From: Morella rubra
Taxonomy: Eukaryota; Streptophyta; Magnoliopsida; Fagales; Myricaceae
Direction: 5' to 3'
Length of the DNA stretch: 64,000 bases
Assembly: GCA_003952965.2 (NCBI GenBank)
Contig: CM025850.1
Coordinates: 25,117,751 to 25,181,750, forward strand
Shown here: piece after piece, positions 21,261-32,588 of the stretch
Numbering within the stretch: position 1 is the first letter of the stretch
How the letters are laid out: each line of letters starts with the position of its first letter
Notes under the pieces: generated by a model
Databases searched by the model: none
What the model was told of the DNA's origin: nothing
Seen by the model: the letters and a program-made list of their open reading frames with translations, nothing else
Program-made: the position numbers and the translations under genes

Positions 21261-21943
21261 TAAGTGATAAGCCTTTGAGCCGTCCAAAAAGGTAATTTTT
21301 TTTTTTTTTTTAAGTTTTCTTGCAAAAAACACAAAAAGTTTTGTGGGCGGCATATGTACATCGCACATCCGTCCCAGAATACTAACATAGTGTTTGGCAA
21401 ACAAAAAATTTTAAAAAAATTTTAATCCCTAAAATTTTTCTCTTCACTTTTCTTTCATAAACTTTTTCACTTTTTCACCATTTTCAACTAACTCTTTTCA
21501 TTCTCTCTCTTCACCTTTTTACCAACTCAAAATTTTAACCTAAAATTTTACTAAAATTTTTTCCCAACGCTACGTAAGATTTTTTTTTAAAATTTTTATC
21601 CCCTTAAAAAAATTATGTTGCGAAAAATATTGTTTTGTCAACAGATTTGTAGTGTTTTGAGTGTTAAAATTTTGGGTATTGGAGTTGGTAAAAAAGTGAA
21701 GAGAGAAGATGATTTGAATGAATTATTTTTTATATTTATTTGTAGTAAAAATGGATGATTTGATGGGGAGAAAATTTTTTTGGAGTTATTTTATTAGGGT
21801 CCTAACATGTTTTTTGTCCCAAAATATTAGCTAGCCACATCTTTGGCAATTCATAGCAAAATTTGTCCCCGAAGAATACTTTTTGAGATGAATTTTATGG
21901 TGGTAAAAAATCAACTGTCCCAAAAACTCAAATTGTTTTAGTG

Positions 21944-22812
21944 GGGAAACGTTAGTTTATGAATTTTTTTATAATATTATTTTCTCTTTCCATAGTCTCC
22001 AAGTTTATATATATATATATATATATTCTTTAATTTTCGTGTTTTTGGAAGGCACTCTCTAGTTGGCATAGATAAAGAAATGCTCTATGTTAGTTTTGGA
22101 CACAAGTTGAAAAATGAAAGTTGAAGCATTTGTCTCGTTTGAAGAAAGGTTTCTCGTCTGAGTGTTTTGTATCTCCAGGCTATTTTCCAATTGAGCGGGG
22201 AGAGTTCTTATTTTCTATCTGGGAATAACTTTCTGTGAGTGATGATCACATTTACCCTTTATCCCTTTAGAGGATTTCCTTTGTTCTAGACAATGGGGGG
22301 TTCTGCTCATTTTTTGTGTTTTTCTCTATAATTTTGGTATCTGCGCGTTGTGTATGAAATCATTAAACTAGTTAATTATGATTTTTTAGAGAATATGTTA
22401 TTTTCGGGTTTATATTTACTTTTTACTCATTTCATTGTTTAACCCCTACGTAGTGACTTATTAAATATTTTTTGCAGCTCGAACGTGCCCCAAAATTAGT
22501 AGTAGAAAAAAAGTGAATTCGTAGATACAAAATGTTTTTGCATCAACTCGAACGTGCCTCAGAATTACCAAGTCCTGCCATTTTTGCAGGTTGCACTTTT
22601 ACCATTTCCTCTTTAGCACGAGGGGCATGTATACCTACATACCTTGTGAATCAAAAATTTTATTAAAATTTTACATTTATAAATACAGATTAATTTTATT
22701 TTTATTTTTATCTTTGTTCAAATTCAATCTTTTTTTTAACATTAACCAATTTTATTAAAAATTTTAGGTTCAAATACTACCTTATTTTCTCTGATATTAT
22801 ATCAAAAATTTA
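21944..22812. other. Intergenic, nothing recognised
   Basis: It contains a TA microsatellite at about 22007-22026 and two copies of CTCGAACGTGCC (about 22479 and 22547) that may reflect a small local duplication. No gene or element boundary could be supported. Confidence 0.6.
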
Positions 22813-22998
22813 GACTTTGTTCGGTTGTGGTGTTTTTTTGAGAATTTTTCGTGTTTTGAGAATTTTAGGTGATGTTAACTTTATTGTATGCGTGTTTAGT
22901 TATTTTTATGTAGTGTTAAGAATGATGTTTGGTTGTAGAATATTTTGTATTCTGAGAATTCAAAAAAATCTGAAGATTTTTTTTAACCGAACGGACTC
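22813..22998. mobile_element. Small TIR MITE, possibly hAT-type
   Basis: The left end GACTTTGTTCGGTT is mirrored by the right end AACCGAACGGACTC. The 186-bp interior is T-rich on one strand and encodes nothing. The two flanks are similar over about 30 bp (TTCTCTGATATTATATCAAAAA and TTCTCTGACACTATATCAAAAA), much longer than a normal target duplication, so the insertion may have gone into an existing duplication or the flank was later duplicated. Confidence 0.45.
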
Positions 22999-23713
22999 TT
23001 ACTTTCTCTGACACTATATCAAAAACTTTTTACGTAGGGGTTCCCAAGACATGACACTCACGTGACATAGTCTTTTCTTTCTTTTTCTGACTTGCACATG
23101 CAAATGAACAGCTGCATAGTCTCTTTGATGTGGAAGTCTGTGAGAATAGTCTTCTTTTGAGCCAAACATCAATCAAATCTAAAGCCGTGAAATAGTTATT
23201 GATTCCGGCGAGGCAGCGGTGACCACAGCCAAACATAAACATCATCAATCTTGAAGCCGAGAATCATTTTGATCAATGATCACACAGTCCTTTGAATAGG
23301 TTTTAAATAGGTGGTACAGCTTCTACTACCTCTCATAGCATATAACCTTTTTCTCTTGTCTCGAAGCCAACACAGTAGTTAGGGTTTATACCACAGCGAG
23401 TCCTTCGAATAGGTGGTAGAGCTTCTACTATCCTATATTATATGCTACTTGAGCTATAGTTTTAGGCATGAAGAATTCATTCCCAAATCATACCAACACA
23501 ATGTTCCAGAGCCCCTATCAGCTGCGAAGTCAGGATTTATTTTTGGGAGAGCCAAAATATAATATGGTAATTCTTGTCTGAGGGCAAGGTATAGGATTCC
23601 ATTTTAAAAAATTTCACTAAAATTTTTTTGGGTTTGGGGGGCCACGGCCTTGGCTTCATCCCCACACCAAAGAATGAGGACAAAAAGTTTTAGTTCTTCC
23701 CAAAAGCATCACA
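22999..23713. other. Intergenic with a local duplication
   Basis: Two related blocks lie at about 23282-23345 and 23393-23452 (CCTT(T/C)GAATAGG...GGTGGTA(C/G)AGCTTCTACTA). A TTGGGTTTGGGGGGCCACGG motif at about 23627 resembles the tail of dispersed repeats. This is the left flank of the CACTA element at 23714. Confidence 0.5.
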
Positions 23714-23879
23714 CACTACTAGAAAATAGACTTAGTAACGAGATTCTCGGTGACGAAATGCTATTTTCGTCACAAAAAGTCACTAAGAAGAGTTTTTTTG
23801 TGATGAAAATATTTTTCGTAAAATTGTCACTAAAGGTTTATTTGTGACGAAATAAAATTTTTTGTCACTCAGGTTAATT

Positions 23880-24215
23880 TTTTGGTGACGAAAAATTTCG
23901 TCACACAACAGCGATCGATGACTTTACCGATCGATCGATGATTATAAACCGATCAATCGGTTACGAATCAGCATGTGGTTCTGATAAGCAATCGATCGGT
24001 TTAAACAAACGTTCGATCGGTAAGTGTAACCGTCGAAAACTGCGAAACGACGATCGGCCGGTTAACATAACCATTATTTTTTCGAATCCACATTCGATGA
24101 TCGTTAGTGTAGCGATCGATCTTGCCTGCAACGAATGGGAGAGTGCCACGTATGAAAGAGCAAGCGATCGATCGGTTATGATTAACGATCGATCATCGAG
24201 AAGGATTATATGGAG
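23880..24215. repeat. Left subterminal GATCGATC-type palindrome array
   Basis: About a dozen units of CGATCGATCG(G/A) and one-mismatch variants (CGATCAATCGGT, CGTTCGATCGGT) are spaced 20-40 bp apart just inside the left CACTA terminus. The unit is self-complementary, so orientation is not defined. In known CACTA elements the subterminal repeats are the binding sites of the TNPA protein; that role is inferred here by position. Confidence 0.85.
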
Positions 24216-24307
24216 CCGTTGAAGTCATTTTCAGTGTTATCTCTTCACAAAATTTCTCGAATCCTTCAAGGAACCATGTTGTGTTGCATTGCCTTCCAAC
24301 CATGATG

Positions 24308-25063
24308 TGAACCTCGCCAAGAATAAGAGACCCAACAATGAAAGGGAACCTAAGATCGTTCTAGGACTGATTCGAATGGAAGACCTCGACCCGTTGTTTA
24401 TGAAAACAAGAACCTCGGTATAAGGAAGACGTCACAAACGGTGATGAAATTCCGTTTGATAAGTCAAGTTGAACGCCACGGGAAATTCTGATAAGTTCGA
24501 GTAGTTCTTCAAAGAACCAAAAGAGATTAATCCTCACAATTTTGAATAATCAATGTCTGCCGAATTACAAAGCAAAGGCTCCTATTTAAAGGCTAAACGT
24601 TACAACGAAAATAACCCTAACATGGAAACCTAATTAAACCCGAAATTAGATAAGGAAATAAAGCCTAACACGCCTAAAACAAAACACACTAAAAAGGCAA
24701 TAAAAGTTGGCCCTACAAGAGCCAAGAAAGGAAACAAAATGGCGCTGAACACCATGCAATCCGAAAAGAAGGAAAGAATTAGGCGCCTAATTGGACGCCT
24801 AAAGTGGCCTAATTGAGTCTTCTAGAATATTATCTTTCCAATTTGAGCTTAGCCTTAACCGGATTCTTCTAGAACTTGAATCATGTTGACAATCTTTGTT
24901 GTTCACGTGGATCATGCTCAATGGGCCTCCACGCATTTGCTTGAGCCCATAACTCTTGAATAAGTCCGTTGAGTACATCCTTGAACTTCTTTACCCATGC
25001 TCTCGTAACCGGCCCAAATGGTACTTGAACAAGATCCTTCGAAATGGTGCCTTGATCTCCATT
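24308..25063 (-). repeat. 3' LTR of the nested Gypsy element
   Basis: It is paired with 27145-27912. Shared landmarks are GATCGTTCTAGGACTGATTC, ACCTCGACCCGTTGTTTATG, GAACTTGAATCATGTTGACA and CGGATTCTTCTAGAAC. The - strand of the U3 side reads as GPVTRA-type protein ([18 protein letters not shown]), showing that Gypsy coding sequence overlaps the LTR. Confidence 0.88.
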
Positions 25064-26956
25064 ATTGTCAGCAACATGCGAAGCATCATCTGTTTTGTGA
25101 CATGGAATAAAATGTGCCATCTTAGAAAATCTATCCACAACCACAAAAATTGAATATCTTCCTTGTTTAGTCCTAGGCAATCCTAACACAAAATCCATTG
25201 AAATATCAATCCAAGGCTCACTAGGAATGGGTAAAGGAGTATACAAACCGTGGGCTGCACTTTGGATTTAGCTTGCCTACATGTGACACATCTACCACAA
25301 ATTCTTCAACATCTCGTTTCATGTGAGGCCAATAGAAGTGTTCCTGTAAAGCAGCTAAGGTTTTGGCAACTCCAAAATGTCCCATTAATCCTCCACCATG
25401 AGATTCTTGCACTAATAACTCCCTCAATGAACAATTGGCACGCATAACTTATTCTCTCGAAATAAGAATCCATCAAGCCTAAAGAACTTACCACATGAGG
25501 TTTTCTCACAAGCCCTATATTCCTCACAAAATTCATGGTCATCAGCGTATAAAGTTTTAATGTGCTCAAAACCAAGCAATTTTGCATCAAGTGTGGAAAG
25601 TAATGCATACCTGCGAGAAAGTGCATCGGCGACTACATTCTCCTTACCTTGCTTATACCGAATGACGTATGGAAACGTCTCAATGAATTCTACCCATCGC
25701 GCATGCCTTTTGTTAAGCTTGTGTTGGCCCTTCAAATGTTTCAAGGACTCATGTTCGGTATGAATCACGAACTCCTTAGGCCATAAATAGTGCTGCCACG
25801 TCTCCAAAGCCCGAACCAATGCATACAACTCTTTGTCATAAGTTGGATAATTTAAGGCTGCCCCGCTTAATTTCTCGCTGAAATAAGCAAGTGGTCGTCC
25901 TTCCTGCATAAGTACTGCGCCAATGCCAATACCTGAAGCATCACATTCAATTTCAAACGTTTTGGAAAAGTTAGGTAAAGACAATAAATGAGCATTGGTC
26001 TGCTTCTCTTTAAGTAATTGAAATGCCTTCTCTTGCTCGTCTCCCCATCGAAATCCAATGTTCTTCTTGATCACGTCGGTAAGTGGTGCGGCTATGCTAC
26101 TAAAGTCCTTAACGAACCGCTGGTAAAAACTAGCAAGTCCGTGAAAACTACAAACATTACCTACACTCGTGGGACTCGGCCATTCTTTGATTGCACGTAC
26201 CTTCTCTTCATCAACCTGTATACTTTGGGCACTAACAACAAATACAAGTTTATCGGTGTAAAAAGTACACTTCTTCAGATTAGCAAACAACTTTTCTTTC
26301 CTAAGCACATCTAAAACAATTTCAAATGTACTACATGATCGTCCACGTTTTTGCTATAAATGAGTATATCATCAAAGTAAACAACAACAAATCTACCTAT
26401 AAATGCACGCAAAACATGGTTCATAAGTCTCATAAAGGTGCTCGGAGCATTAGTCAAACCAAAGGCATAACTAACCATTCATACAAACCATATTTTGTTT
26501 TAAAGGCGGTTTTCCATCATCTCCTTCTTTTATCCTAATTTGATGATAACCACTCTTTAAATCAATTTTAGAAAATATGCAAGAACCATGCAGCTCATCT
26601 AACATATCATTTAAGCGAGGAATAGGATGACGATACTTTACTGTTATGTTGTTGATGGCTCGGCAATCAACGCACATTCTCCACGTCCCATCCTTTTTAG
26701 GTACAAGTAAAACCGGGACCGCATATGGGCTCATGCTCTACTTCACGTGCCCTTTCTCCAACAACTCACTTACTTGCTGTTGAAGCTCCTTTGTCTCCTT
26801 GGGATTGCTCCTATAAGCTGGTCGGTTTGGAATTGTTGCACCGGGATCAAAATCAATTTGATGTTCAATCCCTCGGATTGGAGGTAACCCATGTGGTGTT
26901 TCCTCGGGAAAGACATCCTCATATTCCTGCAAAAGAGAAACAATAGAACTAGGCAA
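25064..26956 (-). pseudogene. Gypsy pol remnant: reverse transcriptase, RNase H, partial integrase
   Basis: On the - strand, from 26956 down: a pre-RT segment (YEDVFPEETPHGLPP), the RT fingers ([33 protein letters not shown]), and the active-site YFDD box at 26368-26379 in a different frame. Then comes a 294-codon frame (26308-25424) with [15 protein letters not shown] and an RNase H domain ([43 protein letters not shown]). The integrase zinc region (HGGGLMGHFGVAKTL) and the start of the integrase core ([20 protein letters not shown]) follow. The RNase H contains TEHESL where TDHESL is usual. Frame changes occur at about 26470, 25440 and 25246. This pattern is that of plant Ty3/Gypsy chromovirus-like elements; the exact lineage is uncertain. 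Confidence 0.9.
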
Positions 26957-27144
26957 AGCAAGGTCAAGTTCGTTAGTGTTTAAAAAGAGTTAGGTGATGT
27001 GAACCGAATTTGAAAGGAAAGAAAGAAACGAAAATTGAAAGATAGGCAAAGGATGTGAGCGGCTAAAAGAAAGAAACAAAGGAACGAAAAATTTAAAGGA
27101 TAGGCAAACCTGAACTAGAAACTGTGCTCTGAAACCAAATGATA

Positions 27145-27912
27145 TGAACCTCGCCAAGAATAACGAGACCCAACAACGAAAGGGAACCCAAGATCGTTCT
27201 AGGACTGATTCGAATGGAAGACCTCGACCCGTTGTTTATGAAAACAAGAACCTCGGTATAAGGAAGACGCCACAAACGGTGATGGAAATTCCGTTTGATA
27301 AGTCAAGTTGAACGCCACGGGAAATCCTGATAAGTTCGAGTAGTTCTTCAAAGAACCAAAGAGAATAATCCTCACAATTTTTGAATAATCAATGTCTGCC
27401 AAATTACAAAGCAAAGGCTCATATTTAAAGGCTAAACATTACAAGGAAAATAACCCTAACATGGAAACCTAATTAAACCCGAAATTAGATAAGGAAATAA
27501 AGCCTAACACGTCTAAAACAAAACACACTAAAAAGGAAATAAAAGTTGGCGCCTACAAGAGCCAAGAAAGGAAACAAAATGGCGCCTAAAACAACCATGC
27601 AATCCGAACCAAGAAGGAAAGAATTAGGCGCCTAATTGGACCTCCTTAAAGTGGCGCCTAATTGAGTCTTCTAGAATATTATCTTGCCAATTTGAGCTTA
27701 GCCTTAACCGGATCCTTCTAGAACTTGAATCATGTTGACAATCTTTGTTGTTCACGTGGATCATGCTCAAAGGGCCTCCACGCATTTGCTTGAGCCCATA
27801 ACTCTTGAATAAGTCGTTGAGTACATCCTTGAACTTCTTTTCCCGTGCTCTCGTAACCGGCCCAATTGGTACTTGAACGAGATCCTTCGAAATGGTGCCT
27901 TGATTTCTATCA
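27145..27912 (-). repeat. 5' LTR of the nested Gypsy element
   Basis: The partner of 24308-25063, ending in TGAACC (minus strand GGTTCA) next to the primer-binding site at about 27123-27140. The outer boundary at about 27912 (TTTCTATCA) is set by where similarity to the left LTR ends and by a TG...CA expectation. Confidence 0.85.
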
Positions 27913-28142
27913 GTGCATGGAATCATCTCCTATTATCATCTACATCGTGCGCAGTTATGTTGTTTTTTAAGCGATGTTAAGTGTTTTAAATGAGTTTTTA
28001 GTTTATGATTTTTAATTTGCTATATCATTCATTTTGGTTCGTAAAATGTATTTATTTTAGCGTTGATGTATGTTTTAGGAGTTTAGGATTGTTTAGGGAT
28101 CAATTTGGGCTGCTTTTGGGCTTGTTTTGGGGTTTTATATAA

Positions 28143-28725
28143 TTTGTGCATTTTCAACCCCGTGCCGATCAATCGTTATGTAAATGCTGAGTCAAACGAT
28201 CGATCGTCTAATTTAGATGATCAATCGGTGATGTATAATTAGGGACTGATCAAAACTTTATTGACCGATCGATCGGTCGATAAAATGGTACTTTTCAATT
28301 TAGTGCCAATCGATCACTTTAGTGATCGATCGATCGGTCATTGATGCTTTGTGTTTAAAAAGTCTCTACCGATCGATCGCTTATATCGAAGTGATCTATC
28401 GGTTAGCTTGATATTGAAACGCATCATTTTGACAAAGTAGCGATTGATCTCCTTGTTGGCGATCGATCGCTTAGTGGTGCTGTGCGTTTTGTTGCATGGA
28501 TGATTGATTGTCTATGCAATGAAAAACGTCGTTTAAAAGTATGATCAATTGGTAATCTATATGATCGATCTTTTTGTAGTAATCGATCCTTAGCATGTAC
28601 GGATCGATTGCTAAAACTCCAAACGCTATATGTTTTGTTTTTAGGCGATCAATCGGTGTTTATGACGCGATTGATCACTATATGGAGCGTCGATTGTTGT
28701 TGTGGCGATAGATTGCCATTTTGTT
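28143..28725. repeat. Internal GATCGATC-type palindrome array, upstream of the first CACTA ORF
   Basis: Roughly 20 units of (A/C)CGATCGATCG(G/C)T and degenerate forms (CGATCAATCG, CGATTGATC, CGATCGATCTTT) at spacings of about 20-40 bp. After removing the nested Gypsy element, this array is close to the left subterminal array and may be its continuation. Confidence 0.8.
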
Positions 28726-28792
28726 GCAGCTTTTTTAATATTTTAATTACGTTTTGTGGTTATTTATATACAATTGTTGCAGCATTTGTAAA

Positions 28793-29998
28793 ATGTCAAG
28801 AGCTAAGCGTGCACGCACAACGAGGGCTGGGGCTAGATCATCGTCCCACGAGTAGGAGTTTGCTGATTCGATGATGACCAAAGAGTGTCCGCTTTCTGAT
28901 TTTGACGATTTGTTGTACAAGGAGCACATCCTCTACCAGCTGTTTGAGTACCAGGAATTCCTGCACCAGCTCTCGTGAGTGGAGGGTTTCTATGTCGACA
29001 CTCTCGTGCACGATTTTTTTGTGTGCTCGTCTCTATTGACAGAGCATCTAAGGTATAGATGGAGGTGCGAGGAATGCAATTCATCTTCTCGGCAGACGTC
29101 ATTGCCAATTTCCTATGCTGCCCTCGGTTTGAGACCTCCTACTTCCTGGCGGTTCCCTTGACAAATGAGTAGAGGACAATAGAGTAGGACTTGTGGACGC
29201 TGAATGATAAGGAAGACCTCTGCAGTGGTTGGCAGCATAATCAAGCAGAGTGAGTTTAGTGTGTTTTAGTGGATTTTGCACTTTGTCCAGAAGCCGAACG
29301 TCAATGGCAGAACTAATTCTACCGAGTGCCTGTTCACGAGAGCTCAATGCATGCTTTTACTGGGTCAGCAAACGCGGATAGATTTTCTACTGTACAAGTT
29401 CAAGCTGATTATGGATGAGGCTTGGGGAATTAAGGAATATAGCCTCCCATATGGCATGTTTCTGACTCAGTTCCTCATTTCTTGGGGTGTTGTGATCGCT
29501 TCCGGGGAGATTTGTAAGGGGGGTTATGAGCGCTCTAAACAAGTGCACTATATCAAGAGCAGGGGCAAGAAGGGGCATTGAGTCTACAGTTCACTCATAG
29601 AGCAGCAGCGGCTGCAGAGGAGGCATTACGACCTTCGACATTAGTGTCTAAGGCACCTCTCGAGACAAGAGCGCCTACAGTGCCCTTTCCCTGGGTGGCC
29701 CAGCTATTTGCAAATCTCGACAGCAATGCCAGCACGACTGTGAATGCCGCTCTATAGCCTTTTGAGGGGCAGGTGAAGTCATTGGAGGAAGAGATGAAGG
29801 AGCTCTAGATCGCCTTGAAAGGGGAGTGCATTGTAACGATGCTTTGCAACAACTCAGTCGTTGCTCATATAATGGATGTCAACGCGCTGTTGGAAGAAAT
29901 TAAGAAGACTCAGAATGATTTCAAGAAGGAGGCAGATCCACAGAGGATTCCTGTAGATATTCCTGATGACGTTGCCACTTTATGTGATGTTGTTTGAC
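28793..29998 (+). pseudogene. Transposon-associated ORF (plant transposon protein PF20167-like), broken by stops
   Basis: From an ATG at 28793 the frame begins MSRAKRARTTRAG, a basic, nuclear-localisation-like start, and meets TAG and TGA stops at about 28853 and 28976. Protein-like sequence continues (WILHFVQKPNVNGRTNST, LLGQQTRIDFLLYKF), with a core IKEYSLPYGMFLTQFLISWG resembling the family called putative plant transposon protein. A charged C-terminal part (VVAHIMDVNALLEEIKKTQN) ends at 29998. The ORF at 63291-63998 shares the LPYGMF.T motif. Its role in transposition is unknown; assignment is by memory of the family and moderately sure. Confidence 0.55.
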
Positions 29999-30309
29999 GT
30001 TGATATATTTTTATGTTTTTTTTAATTTATTTGGGACATACATTTGGATTTATGTTTTTATTTATTTGTTTGAGACATTTGTGATTATTTGGATTTAATT
30101 TTTTTATTTACGTATTCGAGACATTTATGTTTATCTGTGGATATGCAGTAACTTTGATTACAGTTTACATGTTTTTTTATTTGTATTTCTTTCCCGACAC
30201 TTAGATACGTAAAATGACCAATATACCCTTTGGTCGGTAAAAATAACGAAATATGTGGTCGATCAAATAAATAATATAGGAATTTAATAAGAAATCATTT
30301 TTTTAAATT

Positions 30310-31310
30310 TTAGGATCACCGGTCGATCGGTATAATTAACGATGGATCGTTAAAGTACGGCACCGTTTAGACATCTAAGCAATCGATCGTTTAATGCAAC
30401 GATCGATCGGTATATGACAGATCGAACAAATGTTGTTATGCGTCGTTGTTTCCTTTGCACGTACCGATCGATCGATAAAGTGAATCTACTGATCAATCCT
30501 TAACGTCGCACCAATCCATCGGTATTATCCGTCATCATTTTGTGTACAATAAATGATCGATTGTCACACAAAGGTGACCTATCGGTCTGCACAATGTCGT
30601 TTTAAGCGCTGATACTGATCGATTGGTGTTATCCATCGATCAATTGTCACACTAGTTTTTCTTCTAACCATCATTTTATTGAATAATGTGATTTTAAATG
30701 GATAGAAACATAAAAATATCTATTAACAAAGTATGTTATGATGTATTTAGATTACATAAAAACATATCAAGTACACATCATTAATATTTAAGAAAGCATA
30801 TATAAGTTGTACATGTTGCATTATAGATGCGTTTTGTTAGTGTTAGTATAAGTAAGGTATTAAGATGTTAGAAACTTGTGACATAATGCTTATTTAGCAC
30901 ATGATTATAAGTTATCAGTATGAGGTATGTATTAAGATGAATTATAAGTAAATTAATTTTAATAATTAAGTAACTTTTTTGGTTAAAAACCGTTTTTTAA
31001 TAATTAGGTTAACCGATCGAGCGCATAGTAAGGCGATTGATCGGTCAATAACGGTGCGATTTAATATTTTGGTACCCATGGATGTGATGATGATGTTCGA
31101 TCAGTTAAGGAAGATGTCGTTTAATATTTCGAGACCGATCGATTGTCCATTAGTACTGATCGATGGCGTGCATGAGTCGTCATTTTACATAGACATGTCG
31201 ATCGATCGGTATGTTTGTAACGATCGTTCGGTTTATAAAACTTAGCGGGAATTTTAAAGCTGACAAGGCAATCGATCATTATTATGACCAATTGATCGGT
31301 GTTTATCGAG
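30310..31310. repeat. Internal GATCGATC-type palindrome arrays between CACTA genes
   Basis: Two clusters (about 30310-30660 and 31010-31305) of CGATCGATCGGT-like units with variants CGATCAATCGT, CGATTGGTG and CGATCGTTCGG, separated by AT-rich sequence. They lie several kb from either end of the transposon, which is not where subterminal repeats are normally confined. Confidence 0.85.
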
Positions 31311-31789
31311 GTTGAAATGCCAGAATGCTTTAAGGCCGTGGGTGAAGCAAAAATACACCCACAGCAAGGAGGAGAACAGAGGCTTGGGCGAGGAGCTAAT
31401 TTCCCCTTAAACTTTGTCAAAACACTGTCATTTTGGTTGGGAGAGTGTTTAGAAGTGCTTAAGGTTAAGCCCAAGCTCAAATTCATTGATTTTTTTAACA
31501 GGTGAATATTGAAAAATTTAGGCGAAATTTGTGAGATTTTAATGTGGATTTGGTTCGTTTTGGTCTACATTTCGTGCAAGAGGTAATTGAATCAACCTAC
31601 GTTAGATTATTTGGTGTTTTTTTTTATTTTTCCATTTTGGGTATTGTGGATAGAATTTGTGATGATTAGAGGTTATTAGAGTATTTTCAATATGTATATT
31701 GGAATGAGTATTGCATTAGGATGATTTAGGAGTGTTTTGGGCATGAATTTGAGTGTGTGGGGAGGCTTGGCAAGTTTTTTTTTTTTGAT

Positions 31790-31925
31790 CTGGGTTAATC
31801 ACGATCGATCGCCATTTTCGAACGATCAATCATTTGTTAGATGGAGGTTTGGCGATCGATCTTCTATGTGATGAAACCCGATCGATCGTCAATAGTATCG
31901 ATCAATCGCAGGGTAGGGCAGATTG
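31790..31925. repeat. Short GATCGATC-type array upstream of the TNPD gene
   Basis: Five or six units (ACGATCGATCGCC, ACGATCAATCAT, GCGATCGATCTTC, CCGATCGATCGTC, TCGATCAATCGC) within about 130 bp, some 0.7 kb upstream of the TNPD start codon. The position would suit a regulatory role; that is inference only. Between 31930 and 32150 there is also a direct repeat around GAAGTGCTTGAGTTCTGGAA. Confidence 0.75.
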
Positions 31926-32588
31926 CAAATTATTAACTTTGTGTATCATTTATTCTATTTACATGTTTAATTATTGAAGTGCTTGAGTTCTGGAAATGAA
32001 TCATGAAGTTTGAGAAGACTGGAGGATGATTATAGGAGTGTTTTTTGATTATTGATGCATGTGTAGTATTTGAGCTATATATTTAATGTTTGATTATTGA
32101 AGTGCTTGAGTTCTGGAAATAAATTATGGAGTTTGAGAATGTTTGGAGTGTTTTTGATTTGTTATGTTTTTTATTTTTGAGATATAATGTGTGTATCCTT
32201 AGACCCGTTCAAGGGTTAGGACGCGATAAATATGTGTTTATGCGTAATAACCCTTGAATTGTCCACAATATGGACAGTTTGAGATTGTGTATTCGTGGTT
32301 GGACGAGTTCGGTACTTGTGTCCTGTCCAGTCTTGGAGGAAATTCGGTATCATCTACCTTTTGTCTTCTGGGTATACTACTAGCATTGGTGTATGACGTC
32401 ATACAACTATCGTTGATGACGTTGCTGAATTTTTTTTCAAGTATGGATATACATAAGTCGAACTGAAGTTTAAGTCTGAATGCACATTCTTGAATGGGAT
32501 AGGACCTATCAACTGGGCTTAAAGTCAAGTTACAATGATTGGGTGTTTATGAATTACTTAATTCGTGTATTTTTTTAGATTGGTGGCG

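Larger units (their letters stand above)
12101..21943. mobile_element. Candidate degenerate CACTA element (termini only; no transposase seen)
   Basis: The left end is CACTACAACAGAACTGATTT at 12101. The right end is TTTTAGTG at 21936-21943, whose reverse complement starts CACTAAAACAATTTGAG. Both ends are followed inward by ACAAAATTTT/GGGAC-type subterminal blocks. Near the right end (20215-21260) a GTTCTAAC-type motif recurs in both variants and both orientations, as expected for CACTA subterminal repeats. The flanking trinucleotides are CGG and GGG, an imperfect match, so the two ends could belong to different elements. No transposase gene is recognised; the interior holds MITEs, an inverted-repeat structure and a duplicated genomic segment. 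Confidence 0.42.
24308..27912 (-). mobile_element. Internally deleted Ty3/Gypsy LTR retrotransposon nested in the CACTA element
   Basis: Two direct repeats of about 760 bp (24308-25063 and 27145-27912) both begin TGAACCTCGCCAAGAATAA on the + strand and flank pol sequence on the - strand. Inside the right (5') LTR, the - strand reads TTTGGTTTCAGAGCACAG, close to the initiator-Met tRNA primer-binding sites of plant LTR elements. Pol order is reverse transcriptase, RNase H, integrase, as in Ty3/Gypsy. Gag and protease are missing, and the integrase is cut off at the left LTR after [16 protein letters not shown], so the element is a deletion derivative. The LTRs differ at many positions. No clear 5-bp target duplication was found. 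Confidence 0.88.

Noticed and set aside
31121..31505. ORFs of 68 and 121 codons upstream of the TNPD gene
   Set aside because: They run through palindrome repeats or AT-rich leader-like sequence and show no family similarity; a 5' leader role could not be supported.
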